Source of the DNA: Streptomyces hydrogenans
GTDB taxonomy: Bacteria; Actinomycetota; Actinomycetes; Streptomycetales; Streptomycetaceae
DNA: 64,000 nucleotides
NCBI RefSeq assembly: GCF_014656075.1
Contig: NZ_BNBS01000042.1
Coordinates: 1 to 64,000 of the forward strand
Direction: 5' to 3'
Part shown: piece after piece, positions 17,092 to 25,453 of the stretch
Numbering within the stretch: the first letter of the stretch is position 1
How the letters are laid out: each line of letters opens with the position of its first letter
Notes under the pieces: model-generated
Told to the model about the DNA's origin: nothing
The model's input: only the letters and a program-made list of their open reading frames with translations
The model's database searches: none
Position numbers and translations under genes: made by a program

Positions 17092-18291
17092 ATGCTCCAA
17101 CAGCTGGACAAGAACCCGCCGGCCACCGCCACCGCCCCGGCCGACCCCTTCGAGCAGCTGGACTTCGACCGGCTCGCCCCCGGCGTACGCAAGGAACTCC
17201 GCGCGCTGCGGACCCTCGACAACCACCACGGCCCGCTCGCGATCCTCTTCGAGTACGCCCTGATCGCCGCCTGCGTGGCCCTGTGCACCGCCGTCTCCTG
17301 GTGGTTCTACCCACTCGCACTCCTCGTCATCGGCTCCGTGCAGCGCTTCCTCGCCCACTTCCTCCACGAGTCCAGCCACAAGGTCCTCGCCCGGAACAAG
17401 ACCCTCAACCTCCTCGGCGGCTCCGTCCTCTCCGGCTACCTCGTCTGGCACCTGTACGGGCCCTACCGCTCGTCCCACGTCGGCAACCACCACCGCAACC
17501 TCGGCGACGCCGCCGACGACCCCGACTACGCCTTCCACATCGAGTGCGGCCTCTACGACACCGAGCGCTCCGACCGGCACTTCTTCCTCAAGGAGGTCGT
17601 CGCCTCCGCCCTCGGCCTGCGCACCCTCTCCTACCTCGGCTACATCGCCCGCGAGCGGGTCTTCTGCGACAGCTCCCAGATCACCGTCTCCGTCCCGGTC
17701 CCCCTCAGGACCGAACAGAAGGTCTTCGTCGCCCAGTGGGCCGCGATCCTCGGCGTCTGCGCCTGGTCCGGCGTCCTGCCCGAACTGCTCCTCCTCTGGT
17801 TCGTGCCGCTCTTCACCACCAACGTCGCCATCGGCTGGCTCGCCGAACTCTCCGAGCACTACCCGATGCCGGAGGCCGAGCACCGGCAGGTGCTGCTCAC
17901 CCGCAACCGCCACGGCGTCCTCCTGGAGCGGTTCCTGATCAGCCGCCACAACGACCGCTACCACCTGGTCCACCACATGAACGCCGGCATCCCCTTCTGG
18001 AACCTCGGCCGCGCCCACCGGGTGCTCCTCGCCGACCCCGGCTACGCCGCCTGGGACGGCCTGTGGGCCGGCGCCTTCACCCGGCCCCGGTCCCGCCGCG
18101 ACAAGGAGACCGTCCTCAGCTACGCCGCCAAGTACCGCGCCTGGCGCCAGTCCGGCGGCGACCCGGCCGCCGCCGGCCCCAGCTTCGCCCAGCTCATGAT
18201 GCTCGCCCGGCGGGACGGCACCGCCGTCCCCGGCACCACGCCCGACGCCGCGCCCGCCCGCACCCACGAGAAGGCCGAGACCCCCCGATGA
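17092..18291 (+). CDS. Membrane fatty-acid-desaturase-family di-iron oxygenase
   Basis: This 399-aa integral membrane protein carries the three His boxes of the family: HFLHESSH, HVGNHH and HLVHH, with hydrophobic segments between about 60 and 250. These bind two irons and catalyse desaturation or hydroxylation of an acyl or amino-acid chain. In this cluster it is a tailoring enzyme, perhaps acting on the acyl part made by the PKS. It starts at ATG 17,092 after a 34-bp gap with an AGAGAGA ribosome site, the widest gap in the operon. Substrate cannot be read from sequence. Confidence 0.88.
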   Translation: MLQQLDKNPPATATAPADPFEQLDFDRLAPGVRKELRALRTLDNHHGPLAILFEYALIAACVALCTAVSWWFYPLALLVIGSVQRFLAHFLHESSHKVLARNKTLNLLGGSVLSGYLVWHLYGPYRSSHVGNHHRNLGDAADDPDYAFHIECGLYDTERSDRHFFLKEVVASALGLRTLSYLGYIARERVFCDSSQITVSVPVPLRTEQKVFVAQWAAILGVCAWSGVLPELLLLWFVPLFTTNVAIGWLAELSEHYPMPEAEHRQVLLTRNRHGVLLERFLISRHNDRYHLVHHMNAGIPFWNLGRAHRVLLADPGYAAWDGLWAGAFTRPRSRRDKETVLSYAAKYRAWRQSGGDPAAAGPSFAQLMMLARRDGTAVPGTTPDAAPARTHEKAETPR

Positions 18292-19283
18292 CCCAGCACC
18301 CCACCCCCACCGGGGACACCTCCCGGCGCGCGCTCCACGAGGCCGCCTCCCGCGGGCTGCGGATGCTCGCCGCCGACCCCCGCTGCCGCGAGGCGTTCAC
18401 CGCCCCCGGCTCCCTCCTCCAGGACCTCGCCTCACCCGCCGCCCGCCGCTACGTGCTGGCCGCCGGACGCGACGAGTTCCTCGTCCACCTCAAGGCGCTG
18501 CGGGACAAGGAGTACCGGATCGCCGTCGAGTTCGTCGGCGAGGAGAACAGCGACCCGGCCGGCATCGAGCGGGTCGTCGAGGAGTACCTCGCCGTCCTCG
18601 CCGCCGAACCGCTGCCCGGACAGCTCGGCTTCGACCTGTCCAACCTCGGCCTCGCCGTCTCGCGGGAACTCGCCCGGGACAACACCGCCCGCGTCACCCG
18701 GGCCGCCGCCGCCCGCGGCGCCGACGTCGTCCTCAGCATGGAGCGCGCCCCGGCCGTCGACGCCGTCCTCGACACCTATCGCGAACTCGCCGCCGACCAC
18801 CCCAACCTCGGCGTCACCCTCCAGGCGTACCTCCACCGCACCCCGGCCGACCTCGACGCGATCCCGCTCGACGGACGCAGGATCCGCCTCGTCAAGGGCG
18901 CCTTCGCCGCACCCGCCGACACCGCCCTCGGCCGCGGCCCCGCCCTCGACGAGCGCTACCTCGCCCTCGCCGCCGAACTCGCCGACCGGGGCGCGCTGGT
19001 GAGCCTGGCCACCCAGGACGCCGCCGTCCTCGCCGCCGCCCGCGAGCGCGGCCTCCTGGACCGCGTCCACGAGATCGAGATGCTCCACGGCGTCCGGCCC
19101 GCCCTGCTGCGCGAGTACCACGCGCTCGGCCACCCCTGCCGGATCTACGCCACCTACGGCGAGAACTGGTGGCTCCACCTGCTGCACCGGCTCGCCGAGC
19201 ACCCCCCGATGGTGCTCACCGCCCTCGCCGACATCGCCGAACGCCACCTCGACGGCCGCCATGCCGTCGGCGCCCACTACTGA
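18288..19283 (+). CDS. Proline-dehydrogenase-like flavoenzyme
   Basis: This 331-aa TIM-barrel protein matches the monofunctional PRODH family in length and in its C-terminal motif YATYGENWWLHLLHRLAEHP. Typical enzymes there have a paired Arg (YLxRRLxE) that binds the proline carboxylate; here the first Arg is His (LLHRLAEH). No pyrroline-5-carboxylate dehydrogenase gene is nearby, as expected in catabolic operons. I therefore infer an FAD-dependent amine or cyclic amino-acid oxidase used for biosynthesis rather than proline breakdown. ATG 18,288 overlaps the desaturase stop codon (ATGA). Confidence 0.8.
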   Translation: MTQHPTPTGDTSRRALHEAASRGLRMLAADPRCREAFTAPGSLLQDLASPAARRYVLAAGRDEFLVHLKALRDKEYRIAVEFVGEENSDPAGIERVVEEYLAVLAAEPLPGQLGFDLSNLGLAVSRELARDNTARVTRAAAARGADVVLSMERAPAVDAVLDTYRELAADHPNLGVTLQAYLHRTPADLDAIPLDGRRIRLVKGAFAAPADTALGRGPALDERYLALAAELADRGALVSLATQDAAVLAAARERGLLDRVHEIEMLHGVRPALLREYHALGHPCRIYATYGENWWLHLLHRLAEHPPMVLTALADIAERHLDGRHAVGAHY

Positions 19284-19302
19284 GCAGGGAGAGAAGAGAG
19301 AG

Positions 19303-20457
19303 ATGACGTCCACGGCCACCGGCCCGCTCGTCCACCTGAACACCGCCGGCGCCGGCCTCGTCCCCGCCGAGGTGCGCCGGACCATGGCCGAGGTCCTCGA
19401 CCGCGAGGCCGCCACCGGCTGCTACGAGACCGAGATCCACTACGACGCCCTCGTCAACGACGGCGTGTACCGGCGCCTCGCCCGCGTCCTGGCCGCCCCC
19501 GCCGGCGACCTCGCCCTCTTCGACAGCGCCACCCGCGCCTGGTGCTCGGTCGTCCCCCGGCTGCCGCTCGGCCCCGCCGACCGCGTCTGGGTCACCCCGT
19601 ACGAGTACGCGGGCAACCTGATCTCCCTCTTCCGGCTCCGCGACCGCACCGGCTGCCGGATCGAGGTCGTGCCCACCCTCCCCGGCGGCGACCTCGACCT
19701 GGAGTGGATGGCCCGCAACATCGCCGACGACGTCGCCCTGGTCTCCGTCACCCACATCCCGTCCGGCTGCGGCATCGTCAACCCGGTCGAGGAGATCGGC
19801 CGCATCCTCGCCCCGTACCGCTGCTTCTACGCCGTCGACGCCTGCCAGTCCATCGGCCAGGTCCCCGTCAGCGTCGAACGGATCGGCTGCCAGCTCCTCA
19901 CCGGCGCCGGGCGCAAGTTCCTCCGCGGGCCGCGCGGCACCGCCTTCGCCTACGTGGCGCCCGAGCTGCGCGCCGCCCTCGTCCCCGACTTCCACGACCT
20001 GCACGTCGCCCGCGTGGACTCGGCCACCGGCTACCGCGTCGACGACACCAGCGCCCGCACCCTGGAGCTCGCCGAGCGCTCCACCGCCGCCTTCGCCGGC
20101 TTCGACACCGCCCTCACCCTCTTCGAGGAGGGCACCCCCTTCGACCACGCGGAGGTCTTCGAGGCCCTGCGCGCCACCGTCTCCGCGATCCCCGGCGTCG
20201 AACCCCTCACCCCCGGCTCCGTCCAGTCCGGCATCGTCTCCTTCCGGCACGAACGGGTCACCGCCGAGGCGATCCGCGACGGCCTCGCCGCCCACCGGAT
20301 CAACGTCTGGCGGATCGTCGGCCACCACACCCCCCTCTACATGGCCGAGCGGGGCGTGGAGACCGCCGTCCGCGCCTCCGTCCACCACTACAACACCGTG
20401 GGGGAGATCGAGCGGTTCGGCCGCGCGCTGCGCGAGGTCCTCGGGGCGCCCGCGTGA
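19303..20457 (+). CDS. Class V aminotransferase-fold PLP enzyme
   Basis: This 384-aa PLP enzyme belongs to the class V fold (cysteine desulfurase, isopenicillin N epimerase, EgtE relatives). Visible are HLNTAGAGLVP near the N terminus, the PLP-contacting Asp in YAVDACQSIGQVP and the Schiff-base Lys in GAGRKFLRGPRG. It could transaminate, epimerise or perform beta-elimination on a pathway amino acid; the sequence does not discriminate. It starts at ATG 19,303 after an A/G-rich ribosome site (GGGAGAGAAGAGAGAG), 19 bp after the PRODH-like gene. Its GTGA overlap with the NRPS gene suggests it acts close to that module. Confidence 0.87.
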   Translation: MTSTATGPLVHLNTAGAGLVPAEVRRTMAEVLDREAATGCYETEIHYDALVNDGVYRRLARVLAAPAGDLALFDSATRAWCSVVPRLPLGPADRVWVTPYEYAGNLISLFRLRDRTGCRIEVVPTLPGGDLDLEWMARNIADDVALVSVTHIPSGCGIVNPVEEIGRILAPYRCFYAVDACQSIGQVPVSVERIGCQLLTGAGRKFLRGPRGTAFAYVAPELRAALVPDFHDLHVARVDSATGYRVDDTSARTLELAERSTAAFAGFDTALTLFEEGTPFDHAEVFEALRATVSAIPGVEPLTPGSVQSGIVSFRHERVTAEAIRDGLAAHRINVWRIVGHHTPLYMAERGVETAVRASVHHYNTVGEIERFGRALREVLGAPA

Positions 20458-23400
20458 CCGCCCGCCAGGACCGGGACGACGTCCTGCACGAGGTGGTCGC
20501 CCGCCGGGCCGCCGAGCGCCCCGGTGCCACCGCCGTCGTCCACGGCGCACGACGGCTGAGCTACGCGGAGCTGGACGCCGCGGCCGGCGCCTGGGCCGCC
20601 GACCTGCACGCGCGCGGGGTCCGCCCCGGCGACCTGGTGCCCGTGCTGCTGCCGCGCGGCGCCGACCTGATCACCGCGATCCTCGCCGTCCTCCGGCTCG
20701 GCGCCGCCTACGCCCTCCTCGACCCGGCCTGGCCCGACCGGCGCCTCGCCGAGGTGATCGGCCGGCTCGACGCCTCCCTCGCCGTCACCACCGCGGCCGG
20801 CGCGCACCGGGCGGCCCCGGCGGAAGCGTGGACCCCGCCCGCGGACCCGCCCGCCGGACCGGTGGCCCCGCCCGCCGTCGAGGTCACCGGCGCCGACCCC
20901 GCCTGCGTCTTCTTCACCTCGGGCACCACCGGCCGCCCCAAGGGCGTCCTCAGCCCGCACCGGGCCACCGCCCGCCTGGTCCGCCCCGGCACCTTCGCCG
21001 CCTTCGGGACCGGCACGGTGGTCCCGCTGGCCGCCGCGCTCCCCTGGGACGCCTTCTCGCTCGAACTGTGGACGGCCCTCCTCAGCGGCGGCACCTCCGT
21101 CGTCGTCGACGAGCCGTACCTCACCGGACCCGCGCTCCGGGAGGCGGTCGACCGGACCGGCGCCGACACCGTCTGGCTGACCGCCGCGCTCTTCGACCTG
21201 ACCGTCGACGAGGACCCCGACGCCTTCACCGGACTGCGCCGGGTGATGACCGGCGGCGAACGCCTCTCCGTACCGCACGTCCGCCGCTTCCTGCGCCGCC
21301 ACCCCGGCATCGCGCTGATCAACGGCTACGGGCCGGTGGAGTCCACCGTCTTCGCCACCACCCACCGCGTCACCGAGGCCGACTGCGACGTGCCCGGCGG
21401 CATCCCCGTCGGCCGGCCCGTCCCCGGCACCGGCGTCCACCTCGTCGACGGCGAGATCTGCGTCTCCGGCGACGGCCTCGCGCTCGGCTACCTCGGGGAG
21501 CCGGAGCTCACCGCCGAGAAGTTCCCGACGCTCCGCATCGACGGCGAGGACGTCCGCGTCTACCGCACCGGCGACCTCGGCCTGCTCGACGAGGACGGCG
21601 TCCTGCACTACCGGGGCCGGGCCGACCGGCAGGTGAAGATCCGCGGCCACCGGGTCGAACCCGCCGAGGTGGAGCGCCAGATCGAGGCGCTGCTGCCCGC
21701 CGTGCGCGGCTGCCGGGTGGTCGCCCGCCGGGACGGGGCCGGCACCGTCCGCGCCCTGCTGGCCTTCTGCGTCCCCGCCACCCCCGGCGACCCGCTGACC
21801 GGCGCCGCGGAGGTCCTGGCCGGCGCGCTCGTCCCCTACCACCTCCCGGAGGCGGTGGTGGCGGTGGACGAGCTGCCCAGGACCGCCAACGGCAAGCTCG
21901 ACGAACGCGCCCTCCTGGCCCTGGCCCTGGCCCTGGCCCCGCCCCCGGCCGCACCGCCGGCTCCCGACGGGCCCCCGGCCGCCCCCGACACCCCCCTGAC
22001 CGCGCTCGTCGCCGAGGTCTTCACGGCCGTGCTCGGCGCCGACCCCGTCCCCCGCGACGTGCCCTTCGCCGAGCTCGGCGGCAGCTCGCTGGACGCCGGC
22101 CGGGTCTGCGCCCGGCTGTCGGCCGCGCTGGGGCGGGCCGTGCCGATCTCCGCGCTCTACGCCCGCCCGACCGCCCACGGACTGGCCGGATGGCTGGCCG
22201 GGCGGGAACCGGAGGGGACGGACGCCGGGGACGACGGCCGGGATCCCGTGCGGGACGACGGCCGCGTACCGCTCACACCGATGCAGACCGGCTACCTGAC
22301 GGACCACCTGCTCACCCCGGAGGACCGGTCCGCGCACTGCCTGCTCCTCTTCCGGATCGACGGGGACCTCGACCTGGACGCGCTCGACGCCGCCGTCGAG
22401 GCCGTCCACGCCCGCCACGAGGTGCTGCGCTCGGCCTATCTGCCCTCGCCCGAACCGGTCGCCGTGCCCGGCGACCACCCGGCGCCCGTCCTGGAGGTCC
22501 TGGACCCGGAACCCGGCACCGAGGAGGCCGTCCGCGTCCTGCGCGAGACCCTCGGCGAGCCGCTCGCCCTCACCGGGGGCGAGACCTGGCGCACCGCGCT
22601 GGTCCCCCTCGACGACGGGGGACCGGCACCGGCGTGGGTGTTCGCCTGCGTCGTCCACCACATCGCCTTCGACGGCTGGTCGGAGTCGGTCCTCGCGGCC
22701 GATCTCGCCACCGCCTACGCGACCGCACGGACCGGCGTCCGCCCGGTCCTCCCCCCGGCCCCCACCGCGGCCGCGGCCGCGCGGCTGCGGGCCGCCCGCC
22801 GCGCCGGGGCCGACACCGGCCGCGTCCTCGCCGAGCGGGACGCCGACGAGCCCGGCGTACCACCGCTCGTCTGGCCCGCCCCGCTCACCGGCCCGGACCC
22901 GGCGGCGACGGAGGTCCGGCGGACCGGGATCCCGCTCGCCGCCGACGCGGCGGAGCGCCTGGACGAGGCGGCCCGCCGGTCGGGGACCACGCGGTACGCG
23001 GTGCTGCTCGCCCTCTACGGACAGGTGCTCGCCGCCGTCACCGGGCAGGACGACTTCGCGGTCGGCGTGCCGGTGGCCCAGCGGCACGACCTGGCCCTGG
23101 AGTCCGCCGTCGGCTGCCACATCGACATGGCGTGCCTGCGGCTGCGCGGCGAGGTCCTCGACGGCGGCCCGGCCTCCGTCGCGGCGGCCGGCCGGATCCT
23201 CGGCCGGGCGTTCGCCGCGCAGGACGCGCCCTTCCACGAGCTGGTCCGGGCGCTGAACCCGCCCCGCACCGGCCGCCCGCCGCTCTTCCAGACGCTGCTC
23301 GTCCTCCAGGACAACACCCCGCCGACGCTGCCGCTCGACGGCCTCACCACCACCCTGCTGCGGCCTCCCTACCTCGACCTGCCGCTGGAGGCGCACACCG

Positions 23401-23561
23401 AGCTGTGGCCGCTGCCGGACGGCGGACTGCTGCTGACAGTCAGCCACCGCCCGACCGCCGTCCCCGACCACACCGCCCGCGAGCTGGCCAAACGCCTCGC
23501 CGACCTCGTGCACACGCTGCCGGTCCGCCAGGACCCCCGACGCACCCAAGGACCCGCATGA
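20454..23561 (+). CDS. NRPS with domain order adenylation-thiolation-condensation, valine-like pocket
   Basis: This 1035-aa protein has an A domain (about 1-480: FFTSGTTGRPKG, NGYGPVE, YRTGDLG, ANGKLD), a carrier domain (ELGGSSLD, Ser about 545) and a condensation domain (from about 600) with the intact HHIAFDG motif at 735. No thioesterase follows. A hand-aligned pocket reads D-A-L-W-M-G-G-V-F-K, close to published valine codes, so Val or another beta-branched residue is likely. The C-terminal C domain would join the valyl thioester to an amine or to another carrier, perhaps a product of the ATP-grasp enzymes. The GTG at 20,454 overlaps the aminotransferase stop codon. Confidence 0.93.
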   Translation: MTARQDRDDVLHEVVARRAAERPGATAVVHGARRLSYAELDAAAGAWAADLHARGVRPGDLVPVLLPRGADLITAILAVLRLGAAYALLDPAWPDRRLAEVIGRLDASLAVTTAAGAHRAAPAEAWTPPADPPAGPVAPPAVEVTGADPACVFFTSGTTGRPKGVLSPHRATARLVRPGTFAAFGTGTVVPLAAALPWDAFSLELWTALLSGGTSVVVDEPYLTGPALREAVDRTGADTVWLTAALFDLTVDEDPDAFTGLRRVMTGGERLSVPHVRRFLRRHPGIALINGYGPVESTVFATTHRVTEADCDVPGGIPVGRPVPGTGVHLVDGEICVSGDGLALGYLGEPELTAEKFPTLRIDGEDVRVYRTGDLGLLDEDGVLHYRGRADRQVKIRGHRVEPAEVERQIEALLPAVRGCRVVARRDGAGTVRALLAFCVPATPGDPLTGAAEVLAGALVPYHLPEAVVAVDELPRTANGKLDERALLALALALAPPPAAPPAPDGPPAAPDTPLTALVAEVFTAVLGADPVPRDVPFAELGGSSLDAGRVCARLSAALGRAVPISALYARPTAHGLAGWLAGREPEGTDAGDDGRDPVRDDGRVPLTPMQTGYLTDHLLTPEDRSAHCLLLFRIDGDLDLDALDAAVEAVHARHEVLRSAYLPSPEPVAVPGDHPAPVLEVLDPEPGTEEAVRVLRETLGEPLALTGGETWRTALVPLDDGGPAPAWVFACVVHHIAFDGWSESVLAADLATAYATARTGVRPVLPPAPTAAAAARLRAARRAGADTGRVLAERDADEPGVPPLVWPAPLTGPDPAATEVRRTGIPLAADAAERLDEAARRSGTTRYAVLLALYGQVLAAVTGQDDFAVGVPVAQRHDLALESAVGCHIDMACLRLRGEVLDGGPASVAAAGRILGRAFAAQDAPFHELVRALNPPRTGRPPLFQTLLVLQDNTPPTLPLDGLTTTLLRPPYLDLPLEAHTELWPLPDGGLLLTVSHRPTAVPDHTARELAKRLADLVHTLPVRQDPRRTQGPA

Positions 23562-24802
23562 CCACCCTCGCCCCGGAGACCGCGGCCCCCCTGACGGCCC
23601 CGGCGACGGCCCCCCTGACGGCGCCCCCGACGGCCCGCCTCGTCGACCCCGAGCTGTACGCCACCGGCGACCCGTACCCGATCTGGCGCTGGATGCGCGA
23701 CCACGACCCGGTCCACCGGCACGAGGCCGCGGAGTACCCCGGCTTCTGGTCGGTGACCCGCTACGACGACGTCCGCGCGGTCTACCAGGACGCCCGCGTC
23801 TTCAGCTCCGCCCGCGGCATCCTGCTGCGCCCCCGCGCCCACGGCGAGGATCCGGGCGGCGGCCGGACCCTGGCGCTCACCGACCCGCCCCGGCACAAGG
23901 CGCTGCGCTCGCTGGTCGCGGACTGGTTCACCACCCGCTCGGTGCGCGCCCTGGAGGACGCCATGCGGGGCGCGGTGCGGGACGTGGTGGCCCGGGCGGT
24001 GGAGCTGGGGGAGTGCGACTTCGTCACGGACGTCGCCGCACGGCTGCCGCTGTACGTGATCTGCCGGCTGATGGGGGTGCCCGCGCACGAGCAGGAGATG
24101 CTCTTCGCGCTGACCAGCAGGGCGTTCGGCGCCGGGCGGCCGGAGGACCGGAGCATCGCCCACCAGGAGATCATGGGGTACTTCGTCGAGCTGATGTACC
24201 GGCGGATGGACGAGCCCGCGGACGACCTGGTGAGCGCGCTGGTCAACGGCGAGGTGGACGGCGAGCTGCTCTCCGAGGAGGACGTCCTCCTCAACTGCGA
24301 CAACCTGCTGGTCGGCGGCACGGAGAACGTCCGGCTCGCCGTCTCCGGCGGCATGAGCACCTTCCTGGACCGACCCGGCGACTGGGAGCGGCTGCGGGCC
24401 GACCGCGGGCTGATGCCGGCGGCGGTCGAGGAGGTGCTGCGCTGGACGTCGAGCGCCACCCACATCCTGCGGACGGTCACCGAGCCGGTCGAGCTGGGCG
24501 GCCGGCTCCTGGCGGAGGGCGACCGGGTGGTGCTGTGGACCCCGTCGGCCAACCGCGACGAGCGCTACTTCACCGACCCGGACGTCTTCGACCTCACGCG
24601 CCGCCCCAACCGGCACCTCGCCCTCGGCGCCGGCGAGCACTTCTGCCTGGGCGCGATGATGACCCGCACCGAGATGCGGATCCTCTTCGAGGAGCTGCTC
24701 GGCTCGGTCCGCGCGATCGAGCGGACGGGCCCCGAGGTCCCGGTCCGCTCGATCGTGGTGAACGGCCTGGAGAGCCTCCCGGTGCGGATGACCGCCCGGT
24801 GA
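23558..24802 (+). CDS. Cytochrome P450
   Basis: This 414-aa soluble P450 has EEVLRW (ExxR helix) and the haem loop HLALGAGEHFCLGA with the ligand Cys363; the usual Phe seven residues before Cys is Leu. The I-helix reads LLVGGTENVR, so the acid Glu256 is followed by Asn257 where most P450s have the proton-relay Thr. The N terminus is a repetitive Ala/Pro/Thr stretch with no membrane anchor. It likely hydroxylates or couples a peptide intermediate, and P450s next to NRPS genes often act on carrier-bound residues. It is the last gene of the operon and overlaps the NRPS stop by 4 nt. Confidence 0.94.
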   Translation: MTTLAPETAAPLTAPATAPLTAPPTARLVDPELYATGDPYPIWRWMRDHDPVHRHEAAEYPGFWSVTRYDDVRAVYQDARVFSSARGILLRPRAHGEDPGGGRTLALTDPPRHKALRSLVADWFTTRSVRALEDAMRGAVRDVVARAVELGECDFVTDVAARLPLYVICRLMGVPAHEQEMLFALTSRAFGAGRPEDRSIAHQEIMGYFVELMYRRMDEPADDLVSALVNGEVDGELLSEEDVLLNCDNLLVGGTENVRLAVSGGMSTFLDRPGDWERLRADRGLMPAAVEEVLRWTSSATHILRTVTEPVELGGRLLAEGDRVVLWTPSANRDERYFTDPDVFDLTRRPNRHLALGAGEHFCLGAMMTRTEMRILFEELLGSVRAIERTGPEVPVRSIVVNGLESLPVRMTAR

Positions 24803-24867
24803 ACCTCTACGTGATCGCGTCCCTCGCCCCCGGCGGGCGCCGGGCCGCGCCTCGGCCGGCCGGCGCG

Positions 24868-24912
24868 CCCGTCCGCCCCGGGGAGACCCCGCGGCCGCCG
24901 CGGCGGGACGGG
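24868..24912. terminator. GC-rich hairpin ending the cluster operon
   Basis: CCCGTCCGCC (24,868-24,877) can pair with GGCGGGACGGG (24,902-24,912) with one bulge, with a smaller hairpin (24,879-24,891) inside. It lies between the convergent P450 and GNAT genes and probably marks the right edge of the cluster transcript. Pairing is imperfect and the whole stretch is very GC-rich. Confidence 0.35.
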
Positions 24913-24923
24913 GAGCCGGCGGC

Positions 24924-25403
24924 TCAGGCCAGCGGCTTGGCGAAGCAGCGGCTGTTGTCGTAGTCGCGGTAGTGGCCGAACTTGGCGCACGGCTCGTAGC
25001 CGCTGGAGGTGTAGAGGGCGATGGCCTCGGGCTGGGCCGTGCCGGTCTCCAGCACCATGCGGGTGCGGCCGGCGGCGCGGGCGTCGTCCTCCAGGAGGGC
25101 CAGGATGCGGCGGGCCAGGCCCAGGCCGCGTGCCTCGGGTATGACGTACATCCGCTTCAGCTCGGCGTCGCCGTCGGCGTACCCCTCGTCGTTCTCGTCC
25201 TGGCGGCGCCAGGCGCCGCTGGCGACCGCCCGGTCCTCGGCGTCGTAGGCGAGGAGGTACAGGCCGTGCGGCGGGACGAACATCGACGGGTCGAGCGGTG
25301 TGACGTCGCCCTCGCCGTCGTAGCGGACCACGTACTCCGCCTGCACCGCGTCCTGCAGTTTCACGGCTTCGGGGTGGTCGTAGGGCGTGGACTGGATGCG
25401 CAT
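24924..25403 (-). CDS. GNAT-family N-acetyltransferase
   Basis: This 159-aa protein has the GNAT acetyl-CoA site VIPEARGLGLARRILALLEDDARAAGRTRMVLETG (about 88-120), with the pyrophosphate loop R-G-L-G-L-A, and a C-terminal strand typical of the family (SGYEPCAKFGHY). The substrate is unknown. Start ATG 25,403. It is divergent from xthA with only 50 bp between starts, so their promoters must overlap. It looks like core genome rather than part of the biosynthetic cluster. Confidence 0.85.
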   Translation of the reverse strand: MRIQSTPYDHPEAVKLQDAVQAEYVVRYDGEGDVTPLDPSMFVPPHGLYLLAYDAEDRAVASGAWRRQDENDEGYADGDAELKRMYVIPEARGLGLARRILALLEDDARAAGRTRMVLETGTAQPEAIALYTSSGYEPCAKFGHYRDYDNSRCFAKPLA

Positions 25404-25453
25404 GACGGAGATCGTACGTGTATGCGAGGGGCGGGTGTCGGTATTCTCCCGGG

